From Rhineura floridana (taxonomy: Eukaryota; Chordata; Lepidosauria; Squamata; Rhineuridae): a stretch of 64,000 nucleotides of DNA. Below the pieces are notes generated by a model. The model did not search any database and had not been told where the DNA came from. It worked only from the letters and a program-made list of their open reading frames with translations. The translations under genes and the position numbers were made by a program. Shown here piece by piece: positions 32,751-43,549 of the stretch (its first letter is position 1; each line of letters begins with the position of its first letter). The stretch spans positions 11,067,001 through 11,131,000 of the forward strand of contig NC_084495.1 of assembly GCF_030035675.1 (NCBI RefSeq), in the 5' to 3' direction.

Positions 32751-33474
32751 GATGTGGAGTCCAATGGTGTCTGATTTCCCATCCCTGCTCTAACCTATCT
32801 CATAGGGTTGTCCTGAGAATAAATTATTGGCAAGGAGAGGAATGTCGGCTCACTGCCCCTTAGCCCCCTGGAAGAAGGGCACAAAATGATAACCTAATGA
32901 AATTAGGCCCCTGCATGTTTTCTCCTTTAGGTAGAAAAGCATATTTGGAGAGGGCAACTTTGAGCTGGAAAATGGGAGAAAGAAAAGGGTGAAGCAGAGA
33001 GAAAAATCACTGCCTGGGGTCATCGAGACCCCATCCCCACATAAAATATTAAGGGCACGTCCAAATGTCTTTTTGAATGTGCATTCATGATTATTTGTGC
33101 TCATGATGATAATAGGGTGGTTATACATAATCCCGCTTTCAAACTGCTCGCACCTGCAACAATTTCATACTGCTTTGTTTCTAATCAGTGCATGTCCCTT
33201 AGCTTCCTGCTTAAATCTTGTAACTTTTTATACCACAAATGTTTTTATTTTATTTGTCCTACTTCCCCTCCTGATGTCAGAAGCATCGCATAACAACAGA
33301 TAAAGTAGAATGATGCATGGATGGTCCAGTATAAATCCACCACTATGATGGCATCAATGATGTGTTGTGCAGTGACAGGATGGGTGATGGCTAGAGTGCA
33401 TAAGACTCAAGGTGAAGTGACCGGTCACAGCTAGAATGCATATGAAGTCACTGGGAGCTGTCATGAGGAGATTT

Positions 33475-33769
33475 GGGGTATGGTGTCATCAGTATGCTGA
33501 TGACACCCTGCTCTCTTTCTCAGTTACATCTGATTGGATGAGGCTGTGACTCTTTTAAACCAGTGCTTGGATGCAGCAGCGGACTGGATTAGGGCCAACA
33601 AACTGAGACTGAATCCTGGTAAGATAGAACTCTGTGGGTTAGGGAATTCACCAGTTCTGGATGGGGTTGTATAGTTTAGTGGTGCTCTTAGATCCATCCA
33701 CACACAGTCATCTGGCTTTGTATTTAATATTGTAGCTTTCCAGGCCACTTGTACCTATACTGAGTATCA
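33475..33769 (+). mobile_element. L2-like LINE reverse transcriptase fragment (YADD box)
   Basis: Encodes HQYADDTLLSFS near 33490-33525 and, further on, the codons for the RANKLRLNPGK segment (AACAAACTGAGACTGAATCC). The frame is interrupted. It stops where the tail of an inverted CR1 begins at 33770. Confidence 0.75.
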
Positions 33770-36090
33770 TAGAATCATAGAATAGTAGAGTTGGAAGGGG
33801 CCTATAAGGCCATCAAGTCCAACCCCCTGCTCAATGCAGGAACCCAAATCAAAGCATTCTCGACAGATGGCTGTCCAGATGGTTCCATTGTCGTATGGCT
33901 CTAACAGTTAGGAAGTTTTTCCTGATGTCCAGTCGAAATCTGGCTTCCTGCAACTTGAGCCCATTATTCCGTGTCCTGCACTCTGGGACGATCAAGAAGA
34001 GATCCCGGCCCTCCTCTATGTGACAACCTTTCATGTACTTGAAGACTGCTATCCTATCTCCCCTCAGTCTTCTCTTCTCCAGGCTAAACATGCCCAGTTC
34101 TTTCAGTCTCTCCTCATAGGGCTTTGTTTCCAGTCCCCTGATCATCCTTGTTGCCCTCCTCTGAACCTGTTCCAGTTTGTCTGCATCCTCCTTGAAGTGC
34201 AGAGACCAGTATTCAAGATGAGGCCTAACCAGTGCTGAATAGAGGGGAACTAATACTTCATGCGATTTGGAAACTATACTTCTGTTAATGCAGCCTAATA
34301 TAACATTTGCCTTTTTTGCAGCCACATCACACTGTGGGCTCATATTCAGCTTGTGATCAACGACAATTCCAAGATCCTTCTCACATGTCATATTGCTGAG
34401 CCAAGTATCCCCCATCTTATAACTGTGCATTTGGTTTCTTTTTCCTAAGTATAGAACTTTGCACTTATCCCTGTTGAATTTCATTCTCTTGTTTTCAGCC
34501 CAATGCTCCAGCCTATCAAGGGCCCTTTGAATTTTGTTTCTGTCTTCTATGGTATTAGCTATGCCCCGCAATTTTGTATCATCTGCAAATTTGATAAGCA
34601 TGCTCTGTACCTTCTCATCCAAGTCGTTAATAAAAATGTTGAAGACCACTGGGCCCAGGACCGAGCCCTGTGGTACCCAAGACATTACTTCTGCCCAGTT
34701 TGAGAAGGAACCATTGATAAGTAATCTTTGAGTACGATTCTGGAGCCAACTGTGGATCCACCTGATACTTGTTCCATCCAGCCCACATTTAGCTAGCTTG
34801 CTAATCAGAATATCATGGGGCACTTTGTCAAAAGCTTTGCTGAAGTCGAGGTATATTATGTCCACAGTATTCCCACAGTCTACAAGGGTGGTTACCCAGT
34901 CAAAAAATGAGATAAGACAGGTTTGGCAGGATTTGTTCTTCATAAATCCATGTTGGCTCCTAGTAATCACAGCATTGTTTTCAGGGTGCTCACAGATTGA
35001 CTGCTTTATAATCTGCTCCATAGTTTTTCCAGGGATTGATGTTAGGCTGACTGGTCTGTAGTTCCCCAGTTCCTCCTTTTTGCCCTTTTTTGAAGATAGG
35101 GACAACCTTAGCTCTCCTCCAGTCATCCGGCACTTCACTGGTCCTCCATGATTTTGCAAAGATAATAGACAGCGGTTCTGAGAGTTCTTCAGCCAGTTCC
35201 TTCAATACTCTAGGATGCAGTTGATCGGGCCCTGCCGATTTGAACTCGTTGAAAGTGATTAGGTATTCCTTGACCATTTGTCTATCAATCTCAAGCTCCA
35301 ATCCTGCCCCTTCTACTTCATGTTTCCCAGAAGGGTCACAGATCCTTTTTTGGGAGAAGACTGAGCCAAAGTAGGAATTGAGGACTTCTGCCTTTTCTTT
35401 GTCATCTGGTATCATTTTGCCATCCTCACTGAGTAGCTGTGCCACCATTTCTTTTCTCTGTCTTTTACTATGGATGTACCTGAAGAAAGCTTTTTTTTTT
35501 TTTTGCTTTTAGCATCCCTTGCTAACCTCGGCTCATTCTCAGCTTTAGCCTTCCTGATACCATCCCTGCAATTCCATGCTACCTGCCTGTACTCTTCCTT
35601 TGTGGCCTGGCCTTCTTTCCACTTCCTGTATGTGTCCTTTTTGTTTTCAGGTCCTCTCTAAGCTTTTTGTGAAGCCACATTGGCTTCTTCTGTTGTTTCC
35701 CCCCTTTTTTCGTTGTTGGAATTGCTTGCCATTGCACTTTTAGAATTTCCTTTTTTAGAAACTCCCACCTACCTTGGACTCCTTTTCTCATTAGGGTTGC
35801 TTGCCATGGAACCGTACTTACAATTGTTCTGAGTTTATTAAAATCAGCTTTCCTGAAGTCCAGGGTGCGTGTATGGCTACTCTCAGCTTTTGCTTCTGTT
35901 AAAACCAAGAATTCAAGTATGGTGTGGTCACTTTCCCCCAGAGTTCCCGTAACTGCCACTTCATCCACCAATCATCTCTATTGGTTAGAATCAAGTCCAG
36001 GATAGCTGATCCTCTGGTTGCTTCCTCCACTTTCTGTAGGAGAAAGTTATCTCCAGCTTCAGGACTGGATCTTAAAATGCTGAATATTTT
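33770..36090 (-). mobile_element. CR1 LINE, 5'-truncated, 2.3 kb
   Basis: The minus-strand 3' end carries the CR1 octamer tail (complement of CATAGAATCATAGAATAG). Coding remnants run from the end of the endonuclease domain (GSAILDLILTNRDD, GESDHTILEF) through the reverse transcriptase to the C terminus. Three open segments in different frames imply at least two frame breaks, one of them near a long T run at 35490-35506. It is the longest and best kept LINE in the window. Confidence 0.9.
33849..35159 (-). pseudogene. CR1 ORF2 reverse transcriptase remnant (436 codons)
   Basis: Within this frame, residues 33-42 read NYRPVSLTS, 101-111 IIYLDFSKAFD (first catalytic Asp in DFSKAFD), 163-170 PQGSVLGP, and 190-194 KFADD, the CR1 variant of YxDD. 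The C-terminal part includes MFSLEKRRLRGDRIAVFKY. The end (RQWNHLDSHL) departs from the usual LPREVV tail, so the C terminus is damaged. The catalytic motifs look intact, but the upstream frame is shifted and the endonuclease is incomplete, so it cannot work as it stands. Confidence 0.88.
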
Positions 36091-36892
36091 AATATAGGGA
36101 GGGAACTGAGATGTATAACCATGGAAATGCACCAGGGACACAGAAGTCATAAAAGGTGCATTCCAGACTGTAGGGAACCATACATTCCTACAAGACTGCA
36201 CCTTGCTTGGATTTTGTGCATATGGCACAACACAAAGGTCCTGGCATTTACGTTTCCTGTTACTCCAGAAGACAGTTTGAAAGGCTTTGAGGTGCCAGCT
36301 TGCCAAAATAAATGGTTTACAGAGCCCTCAAAATGTCACCATTTAGCTCATATGCCTATAATCTGAAACCTCTTGCTCCTTTGGTTGAGTGCCCAGTTTA
36401 ACAAATGAAAAAAAAAAGTTCCTACATTCCTCAGTAGCACAATAATTCTGGAGAGTTTCTTTTTACATGATTTTATGGCACAGATGTGAAAGGGTTGCGG
36501 CCACCCGGGAATTCTGGAGGTCAAAGAAGACCATTTCTTTTGCACTGAGCTTCCAAACCCAGTGAATTCCTTGCATGCCAAAATTATTTGGGTTCTGACA
36601 AACAAACACTTTGTTCTTAGTGCCACATTAAGCTTTTTTTATTTCAAATGGCTGTGCATGAAAGCAAACGTATAATATTCCCAGTGTGTACACAAGACTG
36701 CTCCTTCCTAAGCCCTAGTAGCACATTACATAGAAATTTGACTCACATTGAGGAGTCAGTGGCTGCTTATCTAAAGCAGAATTCTATGGTGTTATTTCCT
36801 CAGAGACACAATGGACAGGTGGAATTGTCAGACCATTGGTCTGTCCAGCCTTGTATAGCTTATTGCGGCTCACAGGTGTTCCAGGGGTAGTC

Positions 36893-37346
36893 CTCTAGAT
36901 TGTCATTGGACTGCAGTTCTTACCAGCTCCAGTGGGCATGGCCAATGGCCAGAGATGAAGGGAGTTGTAGTACATCAACATCTGGGCCACATTCACAGTG
37001 TACATTTATTCCACTATTATTCCACTTTAAACAGTCATGGTTTCCCCCAAAGAATCCTGGGAAGTGTAGTTTGTGAAGGGTGCTGAGAGTTGCTAGGAGA
37101 CCCCTATTCTCCTCACACAGCTACAATTCCCCAAGTAGTTTAACATCAGTTCTTTTTCCCAGAGAACTCTGGGAATTGCCAGCCTGTAAGGGGACTGTGG
37201 CTTTCCTAACAACTGTCAGTATCCTTCACAAACTACACTTCCCAGAATTCTTTGGGGGAAACCATGGCTGTTTAAAATGGAATAATAGTGGAATAAATGT
37301 ACAGTGTGAATGTGGCCCTGGAAGGCACTGCATTGGCTACCCTTGA
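36893..37346. mobile_element. hAT-like MITE interrupted by a palindromic MITE
   Basis: The left part ends GTAGTACATCAACATCTG. The right part (from 37321) reads GAAGGCACTGCATTGGCTACC. Together they give AACATCTGGAAGGCAC, the normal sequence of this hAT family (compare 54785-54815). Confidence 0.75.
36985..37317. mobile_element. Palindromic MITE GGCCACATTC (Harbinger-like), CTG TSD
   Basis: 333 bp. GGCCACATTCACAGTGTACA and TACAGTGTGAATGTGGCC are near-perfect terminal inverted repeats. The inner arms hold CCCAAAGAATCCTGGGAAG. CTG precedes (36982-36984) and follows it (37318-37320); the host element carries a single CTG, so the duplication is real. Confidence 0.85.
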
Positions 37347-37423
37347 ACAAGGGTCTGGGGGTGTTCTGCTAGTCCTGTTAGCTAAGATCGTTTAAGTCAA
37401 AGGAAGCGTTACAGATGCTGTAG

Positions 37424-37520
37424 GGCTACAACTCCCATCAACTTCAGCCAGCAGGGCCAAAGGTCAGGGATGATGGGAATTGGAGTTGAGCCACAACTCG
37501 AGGGCCACAGGTTCCCCTTT
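37424..37520. mobile_element. hAT-like MITE (AACATCTGG family), partial
   Basis: GGGCTACAACTCCCATCAAC and TGGGAATTGGAGTTGAGCC are inner arms. The right terminus is GAGGGCCACAGGTTCCCC; the left terminus is missing. Confidence 0.65.
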
Positions 37521-37860
37521 GCTGCTTTATTTGAAGGGCTGTCAGATCCATGTCTAGCTTAAAGATCATGAGCCATCAGGAAAAAGAGGGCCCATCAGTA
37601 GTTTGCTCTTGGACGGCAGAAGGAGCAGGCACACAGCAGATCACCTGACCATAGTCTTTCCCACTACAGTGAGATGCATTGTATTTCTATTTGAATCATT
37701 GTCATTATTTCTAAATGTGCATCTATGCATATAAAAAATCAGCATATGCATTTATTTATTTATTTTGCACATCTTTGTCCTCTTTTGTGGTGATGCTTGA
37801 GTAACTACCTGATGGAGATACCTCACACATCCATCTTTTCATTTTCACAGGTACACAGGA

Positions 37861-37987
37861 CAGGGGATCACTTGAGGTGTTGCTCAACTCCAGCTCCCAT
37901 TAGCCCCTGGCCTTTAGCCATGTTGGCTAGGGCTGATGGAAGCTGGAGTCCAACAGCTGCTGGAGGGTAATGGGTTCCCCATCCCTG
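37861..37987. mobile_element. hAT-like MITE
   Basis: Starts CAGGGGATCACTTG and ends GGTTCCCCATCCCTG. Inner arms are CAACTCCAGCTCCCATTAGC and GATGGAAGCTGGAGTCCAAC. Flanking 8-mers ACACAGGA and AAACAGAG match at 5 of 8. Confidence 0.65.
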
Positions 37988-38099
37988 AAACAGAGACTGA
38001 CAGCTTTCCAAAATAGGACTATCCTTTATGAAGCAGGGGCAAATGGCCACCCTACACCCCCACTTTCTGAGTGCTAGCACTGGGCTAACAGGGGATGTA

Positions 38100-38580
38100 T
38101 GGTACACTACTATTATTGTCATTGTCATTTATCCGTCACTTTATACAAAAAAAGTCTAAAGCGACTTGACAAAACAAATAAAATACAGTATATAAAACAA
38201 CTAAAATCATAACAAATTAAAAAACGACAACATAAAATCCATAAAATGGTCCTCCAGTGATATTTTAATTAGGACCAGGTCCTTCCCACCCCAATGTACC
38301 AATGTAGGAGGCAACATTAACCCAAAGCCTGAGTGAAGAGAAAGGTCTGGCACTTAAAGATTGCCGAAGTGGGACCAGGAAGTGGGAAGAGAGCACTCCA
38401 CAGATGGGAGGCTACCTCTGCATAGGCCTATTCTTGTGTACCTTCCTCAGGCAGGGCACATAGAAAAGGGTCTCAGCTGGGGGCTGCAGGGTCTGGCCCA
38501 GCTCCTATGGGGAGAAGCAGCCCTTGAGATACGGCAGCCCTGAGCCATATAGAGACTGACACGGAGAGAGATACAGGATG
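38100..38580 (-). mobile_element. L2-like LINE 3' portion (decayed)
   Basis: AT-rich tail with TATACAAAAAAAGTCTAAAG, then the complement of L2-like 3' coding and UTR sequence (AAGCCTGAGTGAAGAGAAAGG, GGAAGAGAGCACTCCAC). Similar to 63308-63627. Confidence 0.55.
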
Positions 38581-38784
38581 CACAGCAACATGATAAAGCC
38601 ACACGTCACTGCCATCTATGGTGAATGTTCATCAAGTTTTTATACTCTGTAATAAAGAACTGCCCCTAGTGAACCTGTGGATGCAGTGCTCTGTGTCAGA
38701 CTGAGCTGAACTCAGAAGTCTGTATATCGGGCACTGTTTGATCTCGGGGGCTGTGCCATTCTTGGCCCCTTGACAATTCCGTGG

Positions 38785-39180
38785 CATGAACATTTAAAGG
38801 CGAATTTACCTAATTCACACTTTCCGAAACAATACATGGACTGAAACACAACCATCGTTTGAAATCTGCCCTTCTCCAAATTTTGCTGTGCAGTTCTGCA
38901 GCCAAGTCATATGTGCAAAAATGTATATACTGTAGTTAAGTGTGCCCATAGATGCATATATAGTAAAAATAATATACAAACATCCTATATATTAGGGGAA
39001 ATTGCTTTGCAAATATGTGTATAATAGGCAAAACTGCATATAAAATGTGCATATTGTGCAAAGTTCACACTAAAATGCTGATGAATTTTCATTTTTAATA
39101 AAATGCAAACTGATGTGAATTTAAGAGTGGAAAAATGAGGAAACAGATAAACTGAAATTATCAGGTTCGCCCATTCCTAC
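38785..39180 (+). mobile_element. hAT-like element (TAGGGATGG family)
   Basis: GCGAATTTACCTAATTCAC, ATTTTGCTGTGCAGTTCTGC and CACTAAAATGCTGATGAAT are family landmarks. The right end is CGCCCATTCCTA; the left end is not clear. Confidence 0.65.
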
Positions 39181-39249
39181 TTGGGGAGACCCCAGTTGGG
39201 GGAGGCAACACAGCCAGTGTTGTCCTTCCTGATTGCCCAAGGGCACCCT

Positions 39250-39345
39250 AGTGTGTCCCCTGGAGTTGGCCACTCTGCGAACAGAATGCCGGACTAGATA
39301 GGCATTTGGCCTGATCCAGCAGGGATTTCCTTATGTCCTTTTGAA
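39250..39345 (+). mobile_element. CR1-like LINE 3' end (TTCTTATG group)
   Basis: GCCGGACTAGATAGGCATTTG and CCTGATCCAGCAGGGATTTCC, with a worn tail. 3' UTR only. Confidence 0.65.
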
Positions 39346-39429
39346 AAGTGAGACAACAGATCTGAGAGGCAAGGAAGCCTGCCATCAGGGGATGGGTTCG
39401 CTGTAACTTATCACAGTCTGCGTCTGTTT

Positions 39430-39620
39430 TGGAATGGCTTCTTAAGATGTCTTTAAAGAATTTTTAAAATATGCCTTTATTTTTAAAATGTTTTTAAGAT
39501 GTTTTGTTTTTGAGATGCTTTGAGATGTCTTTCGTCCTTAGTTCTTTGTTTGCCACCCTCGGCTTCTTCCAGGAGGAAGGGCAGGAGACTGACTAACTAA
39601 ACAATTAACTAACTAACTAA
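39430..39620 (+). repeat. L2-like LINE 3' end
   Basis: TTTGTTTGCCACCCTCGGC and CAGGAGGAAGGGCAGGAG match the module at 1870-2032. The ACTAA tail leads into a palindrome (39607-39635). Confidence 0.55.
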
Positions 39621-39635
39621 GTTAGTTAGTTAGTT
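39607..39635. repeat. Perfect 14-bp palindrome 90 bases before exon 5
   Basis: AACTAACTAACTAA, one G, then TTAGTTAGTTAGTT. Both arms pair exactly. Confidence 0.9.
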
Positions 39636-39723
39636 GGGATGGGGAGCCCTTCCATCTACCAGAGTGGGGACCCTGGATACAGTTTTGTTTGGTTGATTAC
39701 TTCTTCCTTTTGCCCGTTTCCAG

Positions 39724-39869
39724 ATGATTCACTTTTTTCCACTGGCGGCAAGATTGCTGGGAAATCCTGTGAGTACAATGGCACGACCTACCACCACGGT
39801 GAGATGTTTGTGGCAGAGGGACTCTTCCAGAACAGACAAGCCAACCAATGCGCCCAGTGCAGCTGCTCT
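39724..39869 (+). CDS. CHRDL1: CHRDL1 coding exon 5: linker and first half of VWC domain 2
   Basis: It completes codon 102 and encodes residues 103-150: [20 protein letters not shown], then [18 protein letters not shown] and CAQCSCS. NGT is an N-glycosylation sequon that human CHRDL1 shares. CxxCxC (CAQCSC) closes the first subdomain of the second VWC. The WxP of domain 1 is replaced by VAEGLF, as in mammals. The acceptor is CCCGTTTCCAG|AT and the donor TCT|GTAAGT. Length is 146 bases, phase 1 to 0. Confidence 0.97.
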
Positions 39870-40120
39870 GTAAGTCGCATGATTGAGCTAAGCCAGCCTG
39901 AGAGCAGCATTCCCTTTTGGGCCACTTTCCAAGGGGGATGTAAGCAGGGCCAGAGACAATGTGGGTGGAGCAATGAATGTGGATTCTACTTTTGCACAGT
40001 AGGCTCACGCACCCCTCTCTGTCCTCCATCCAGGCTGCCCATCCCCACACTAAACTAATGTGCACTGGCAAGGCAAGCCTGCAGTACATTCAAAAAGGAC
40101 CGATTTCCATCTGCTAGGAG

Positions 40121-40540
40121 TAGGGATGGAGGAGGAATTTGATTCAGCTCACATTAAAAGGCAAACTTATCTAATTTGCACTTTCCAAAACAATTATGAG
40201 AACCGAAACACAGCCATCATTCAAAATTTGCACTTCTCTGAATGTTTGCCGTACAGTTGTCCAGCTGTGGAACATGTGCAAAAATGCATATGCTGGCGTG
40301 GTGTCCTTAAACATTATTCGTGAAAATAACGTAGAGAAATGCATTACATTCAGGGAAATGGCTCGGCAAACACGTGTGTATTAGGCAAAAATTGCATGCA
40401 GGAATAAGGACATCAGGAGACGTGCATGCTAAAATGCTGATGAATACAAAAAAAATTGTAAACTGGTATGGAAATGTGCAGGACTGAACTTTAGACTGGA
40501 AAAAATGAGAAACCAAAACTAACAGATTCAACCATCCCTA
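40121..40540 (+). mobile_element. hAT-like element (TAGGGATGG family), complete
   Basis: 420 bp between TAGGGATGGAGGAGGAATTTG and ACAGATTCAACCATCCCTA. Terminal inverted repeats are about 9 bp (TAGGGATGG) with weaker pairing beyond. Flanking 8-mers GCTAGGAG and AACAGGAG share their last five bases. No coding capacity was seen. Confidence 0.75.
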
Positions 40541-41040
40541 AACAGGAGACACTTTCCAGTGGCTGTTTCCAAATGGCAAGAATGCCAGCTTCAAGCATCT
40601 TAATCACTCCACCAGCAGGTGTCAATCTTAACTTCAATTCTATAACCATCCCAATCAAAATCCTGGTCTTATATCAAGACTGTGATGTTGAGGACTATTG
40701 AGCAACTGTTTGCTGCACTTACTAAGGACATAACATATGGGCAGTTTATGAAGGTCAATAAATGACAAACTGGGAGGGGGGGGAGGATAACAAGAAATAG
40801 CCTTAATAAATCTTTCCAGCTCTGGTTTTGACAAAAAGGAGATTTTTTTCTCCACTCAGTGGTGGTATTCAATGCTAGTCCAACTCAGAGTAGACCCACT
40901 GAAGTTAACAAACATGGCTAACTTACATTCATTAATTTCCATGGGTCCTACTCTGACTAGGACTTTTTAAAAAAAGATAAATTCTCCCAAATGTAGCATG
41001 TTTCAGAAAGGCTTATCTGCCATTCCTGAACTCTTGAAGG

Positions 41041-41179
41041 CAGGGATGGGGGACCTGTGGCCCTCCAGATATTGCTGGAATACAGTTCCCATCATTCCTG
41101 ATCATTGGCCATCCTGGCTGGGACTGATGGGAGTCGATCATCCAACAACACCTGGAGGGCCACAGGTTCCCTAGCCCTG
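41041..41179. mobile_element. hAT-like MITE (AACATCTGG family), complete
   Basis: 139 bp from CAGGGATGGGGGACCTGTGG to CCACAGGTTCCCTAGCCCTG. The flanks CTTGAAGG and CTTTAATG match at 6 of 8 bases. Confidence 0.8.
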
Positions 41180-41579
41180 CTTTAATGAATTGACAGCCTT
41201 CCAGGGAACCTCAGAGTTCTCCAAATACCATTTGAAAGCCACCAGAGAGTGGGACATTTGGGGCAATTTCAACCTGTCACTTAGGCTGTAAGGATTGGGT
41301 AGGATTCCCTACTGAGATCCACTTCCTCCTCTGCCTCTGGTTATTTGAGAGGCCAATGACACAAGAGAGTTATGAGGATTCCAGAACTTTGATATACGCA
41401 GACAGCAGCTCATCATTTTAAGCTTCATTGCAATTAAAGAGTGCTCCATAAAAGGTAAAGAATGTGCTTTGGTTTGGTTTGTTGTTATGGCAACCATCTG
41501 CCATTTGAATCAAGGCACCTATATAATGCGCTCAGTGGTCTCACTTTTGTCATTGTGTGTGTGTGGGTTTTAATGGCAG

Positions 41580-41673
41580 GAAGGAAATGTGTACTGTGGC
41601 TTGAAGACGTGTCCCAAATTAACTTGCTCCTCTCCGGTCTCCGTGCCTGAATCGTGCTGCCCAGTTTGCAGAG
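41580..41673 (+). CDS. CHRDL1: CHRDL1 coding exon 6: second half of VWC domain 2
   Basis: It encodes residues 151-181 plus one base: [16 protein letters not shown], then [18 protein letters not shown] (CCxxC) closes VWC domain 2. The acceptor is TTTTAATGGCAG|GAA and the donor AGAG|GTAAAA. Length is 94 bases, phase 0 to 1, the same size and phase as exon 4, so the two exon pairs look like an old internal duplication. The sequence is almost the mammalian one. Confidence 0.97.
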
Positions 41674-41881
41674 GTAAAATATCTACGTGTACAGTTTCTT
41701 GCATGCAAAGCGCAACTGGTCAATGTATTGAGAGAGCTCAGCAATTCAGCACAGTGTCCCGGCAGCTTGAATGTCATTGTTTTCTTTCAGGCTCAGACAC
41801 TGAATTCAGCAGTGAAATTCTAGAGCAGGAGCACCCTTGCAGGCAACTTCCTGTAAGGTAGAAGGAAACTCAGGAACATAG

Positions 41882-43205
41882 TTAGGAATGGGATTATCTC
41901 AGTTTCAGGTCTCTTGAGTTTCTAATCTTAAATTAAGTTCTCCGCATTTCTACAGCAATTTGCAATTAAAAAAAAAATCCTCATGGAATTCATGAGAAAT
42001 TGTCCTAAGAATTTTTTGTATGCAGCTTTGACTAATGTCCACATTTTTGCAAGCAATCTATCCTAATATAATGCATTTTTGTATGTCTTTTTCACTCATA
42101 TATTTATTTATTTATTTATTGCACTTGTATACTCCCCCATAGCCGAAGCTCCCTGAGCGGTTTACAGCAATCAAAAACATTAAAACAAATATACAATTTA
42201 AAACATATATTTTTAAAACAATTTAAAACACAATTTTAAAATTTAAAACAATATAAAAACAATTTAAAACATATGCTAAAATGCCTGGGAGAAGAGGAAA
42301 GTCCTGACCTGGCGCCAAAAAGATAACAGTGTTGGTGCCAGGCTCACCTCGTCAGAAACATCATTCCATAATTTGGGTGCCACCACTGAGAAGGCCGTCT
42401 CCCTTGTTGCCACACTCCCTTGGAGTAGGCACCCGGAGGAGGGCCTTTGATCTTGAATGTAGTGTACGGGTAGGTTCGTATCAGGAGAGGCGTTCCATCA
42501 GGTATTGTGGTCCCAAGCCGTGTAAGGCTTTATAAGTCAAAACCAGCACCTTGAATTGAGCTCAGAAACATACAGGCAGCCAATGCAAGCGGGCCAGAAA
42601 TGGTTTTATATGTTCAGACCGTCTGGTCCCTGTTACCAATCTGCATTTTGCACAAGCTGCAGTTTCTGAACCGTCTTCAAAGGTGGCCCCACGTAGAGTG
42701 CATTGCAGTAATCTAATTTGGAGGTTACCAGAGCATGGACAACTGAAGCCAGGTTATCCCTGTCCAGATAGGGATGTAGCTGGGCCACCAACCAAAGTTG
42801 GTAGAAGGCACTCCGTGCCACCGAGGCTACCTGAGCCTCAAGTGACAGAGATGGTTCTAGGAGAACCCCCAAGCTATGATCCTGCTCTTTCAGGGGGAGT
42901 TCAACCCCATCCAGGACAGGTCGGACATCCACCATCTGGTCAGAAGAACCACCCACTAGCAGCAACTCAGTCTTGTCTGGATTGAGCCTCAGTTTATTAG
43001 CCCTCATCCAGTCCATATATTCATTTTTATTTACATTTTCTCCCAACATTGTAAACATTGTTTGGTTGGTGAACTGCATCGCAAAATTTAAATGTGTCAA
43101 TTTCAAAGAATGGCTTTGTTTCAGTTCTCCTGTTGTTTTAGAAAATGCAGATTTGATAAATTTGGCTTTAGATGTGAACTGAATCAAATTTCTCATCCAT
43201 CCCTA
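41882..43205 (-). mobile_element. hAT-like element (TAGGGATGG family) split by a LINE
   Basis: Left part 41882-42104 starts TAGGAATGGGATTATCTC and contains CATTTTTGCAAGCAATC and ATAATGCATTTTTGTATG. Right part from 43014 has GTGAACTGCATCGCAAAATT and ends CTCATCCATCCCTA. The break is the L2-like LINE. Confidence 0.75.
42105..43013 (-). mobile_element. L2-like LINE, 5'-truncated, 8-bp TSD
   Basis: The 3' tail lies at the left (ATTTATTTATTTATTGC on the + strand). The coding part on the minus strand reads MRANKLRLNPDKTELLLVGG, SLGVLLEPSLSLEAQVASVA and [20 protein letters not shown], the region after the RT active site. CATATATT flanks it at 42097-42104 and 43014-43021. The frame is lost at the 3' side (near 42633). 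Confidence 0.85.
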
Positions 43206-43350
43206 ACAGAGAGTCAGACCATTGGTCCATGAGCTCAGGATTGTAGGCACTAACTGGCAGCAACTTCCAGGGTTTTCCAGCCCTACCTGGAGATGCTGGG
43301 GACTGAGGCTGGGACCTTCTGCATGCAAAAGAGTTGCTCTCCTATTGGGC
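43206..43350 (-). mobile_element. tRNA SINE type B
   Basis: GAGTCAGACCATTGGTCCATG to GGGACCTTCTGCATGCAAAAG, the inverted body and head. It abuts the right end of the hAT-like element. Confidence 0.65.
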
Positions 43351-43411
43351 TGCAACTAAGGATGTAGGAGAAGTTCAGTCAGTCAATTTAGCTCAATACT
43401 GTTTACATGAG

Positions 43412-43546
43412 GGGATAGCAAACATGTTGCCCTCCAGATGTTTCTGGACTCCAAGTCTCATCATCCTTGATCATTGGATAGGCTGGCTGGGGAGGATGGG
43501 AGCTATAGTCTAACAACCTCTGGAGAGCACCACGTTGGCTACCCCA
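43412..43546. mobile_element. hAT-like MITE
   Basis: TTGCCCTCCAGATGTTTCTGG and CCTCTGGAGAGCACCACGTTGG, inner arms CTCCAAGTCTCATCATCC and GGATGGGAGCTATAGTC. Confidence 0.6.
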
Positions 43547-43549
43547 ACC

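Larger units (their letters stand above)
25962..39723 (+). other. CHRDL1: CHRDL1 intron 4
   Basis: The largest intron seen, 13.8 kb. It contains CR1-like ends (26358, 28793, 31585, 39250), a hAT-like element (27262), an L2-like RT fragment (29500-29640), an L2-like fragment joined to a long CR1 (33480-36090), a partial Sauria SINE (30117), a CORE-SINE relative (30783), type B SINE (32575), MITEs (30938, 36893-37346, 37424, 37861) and an L2-like end (38100-38580). Unassigned stretches are 26525-27130, 27750-28790, 31065-31580, 32750-33470 and 36100-36890. Confidence 0.65.
39870..41579 (+). other. CHRDL1: CHRDL1 intron 5
   Basis: 1.7 kb. It holds a hAT-like element at 40121-40540 and a hAT-like MITE at 41041-41179, plus worn GGCTGCAATCC-type pieces near 40875-40965. 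The part from 41180 to the acceptor has no recognised repeat. Confidence 0.7.
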
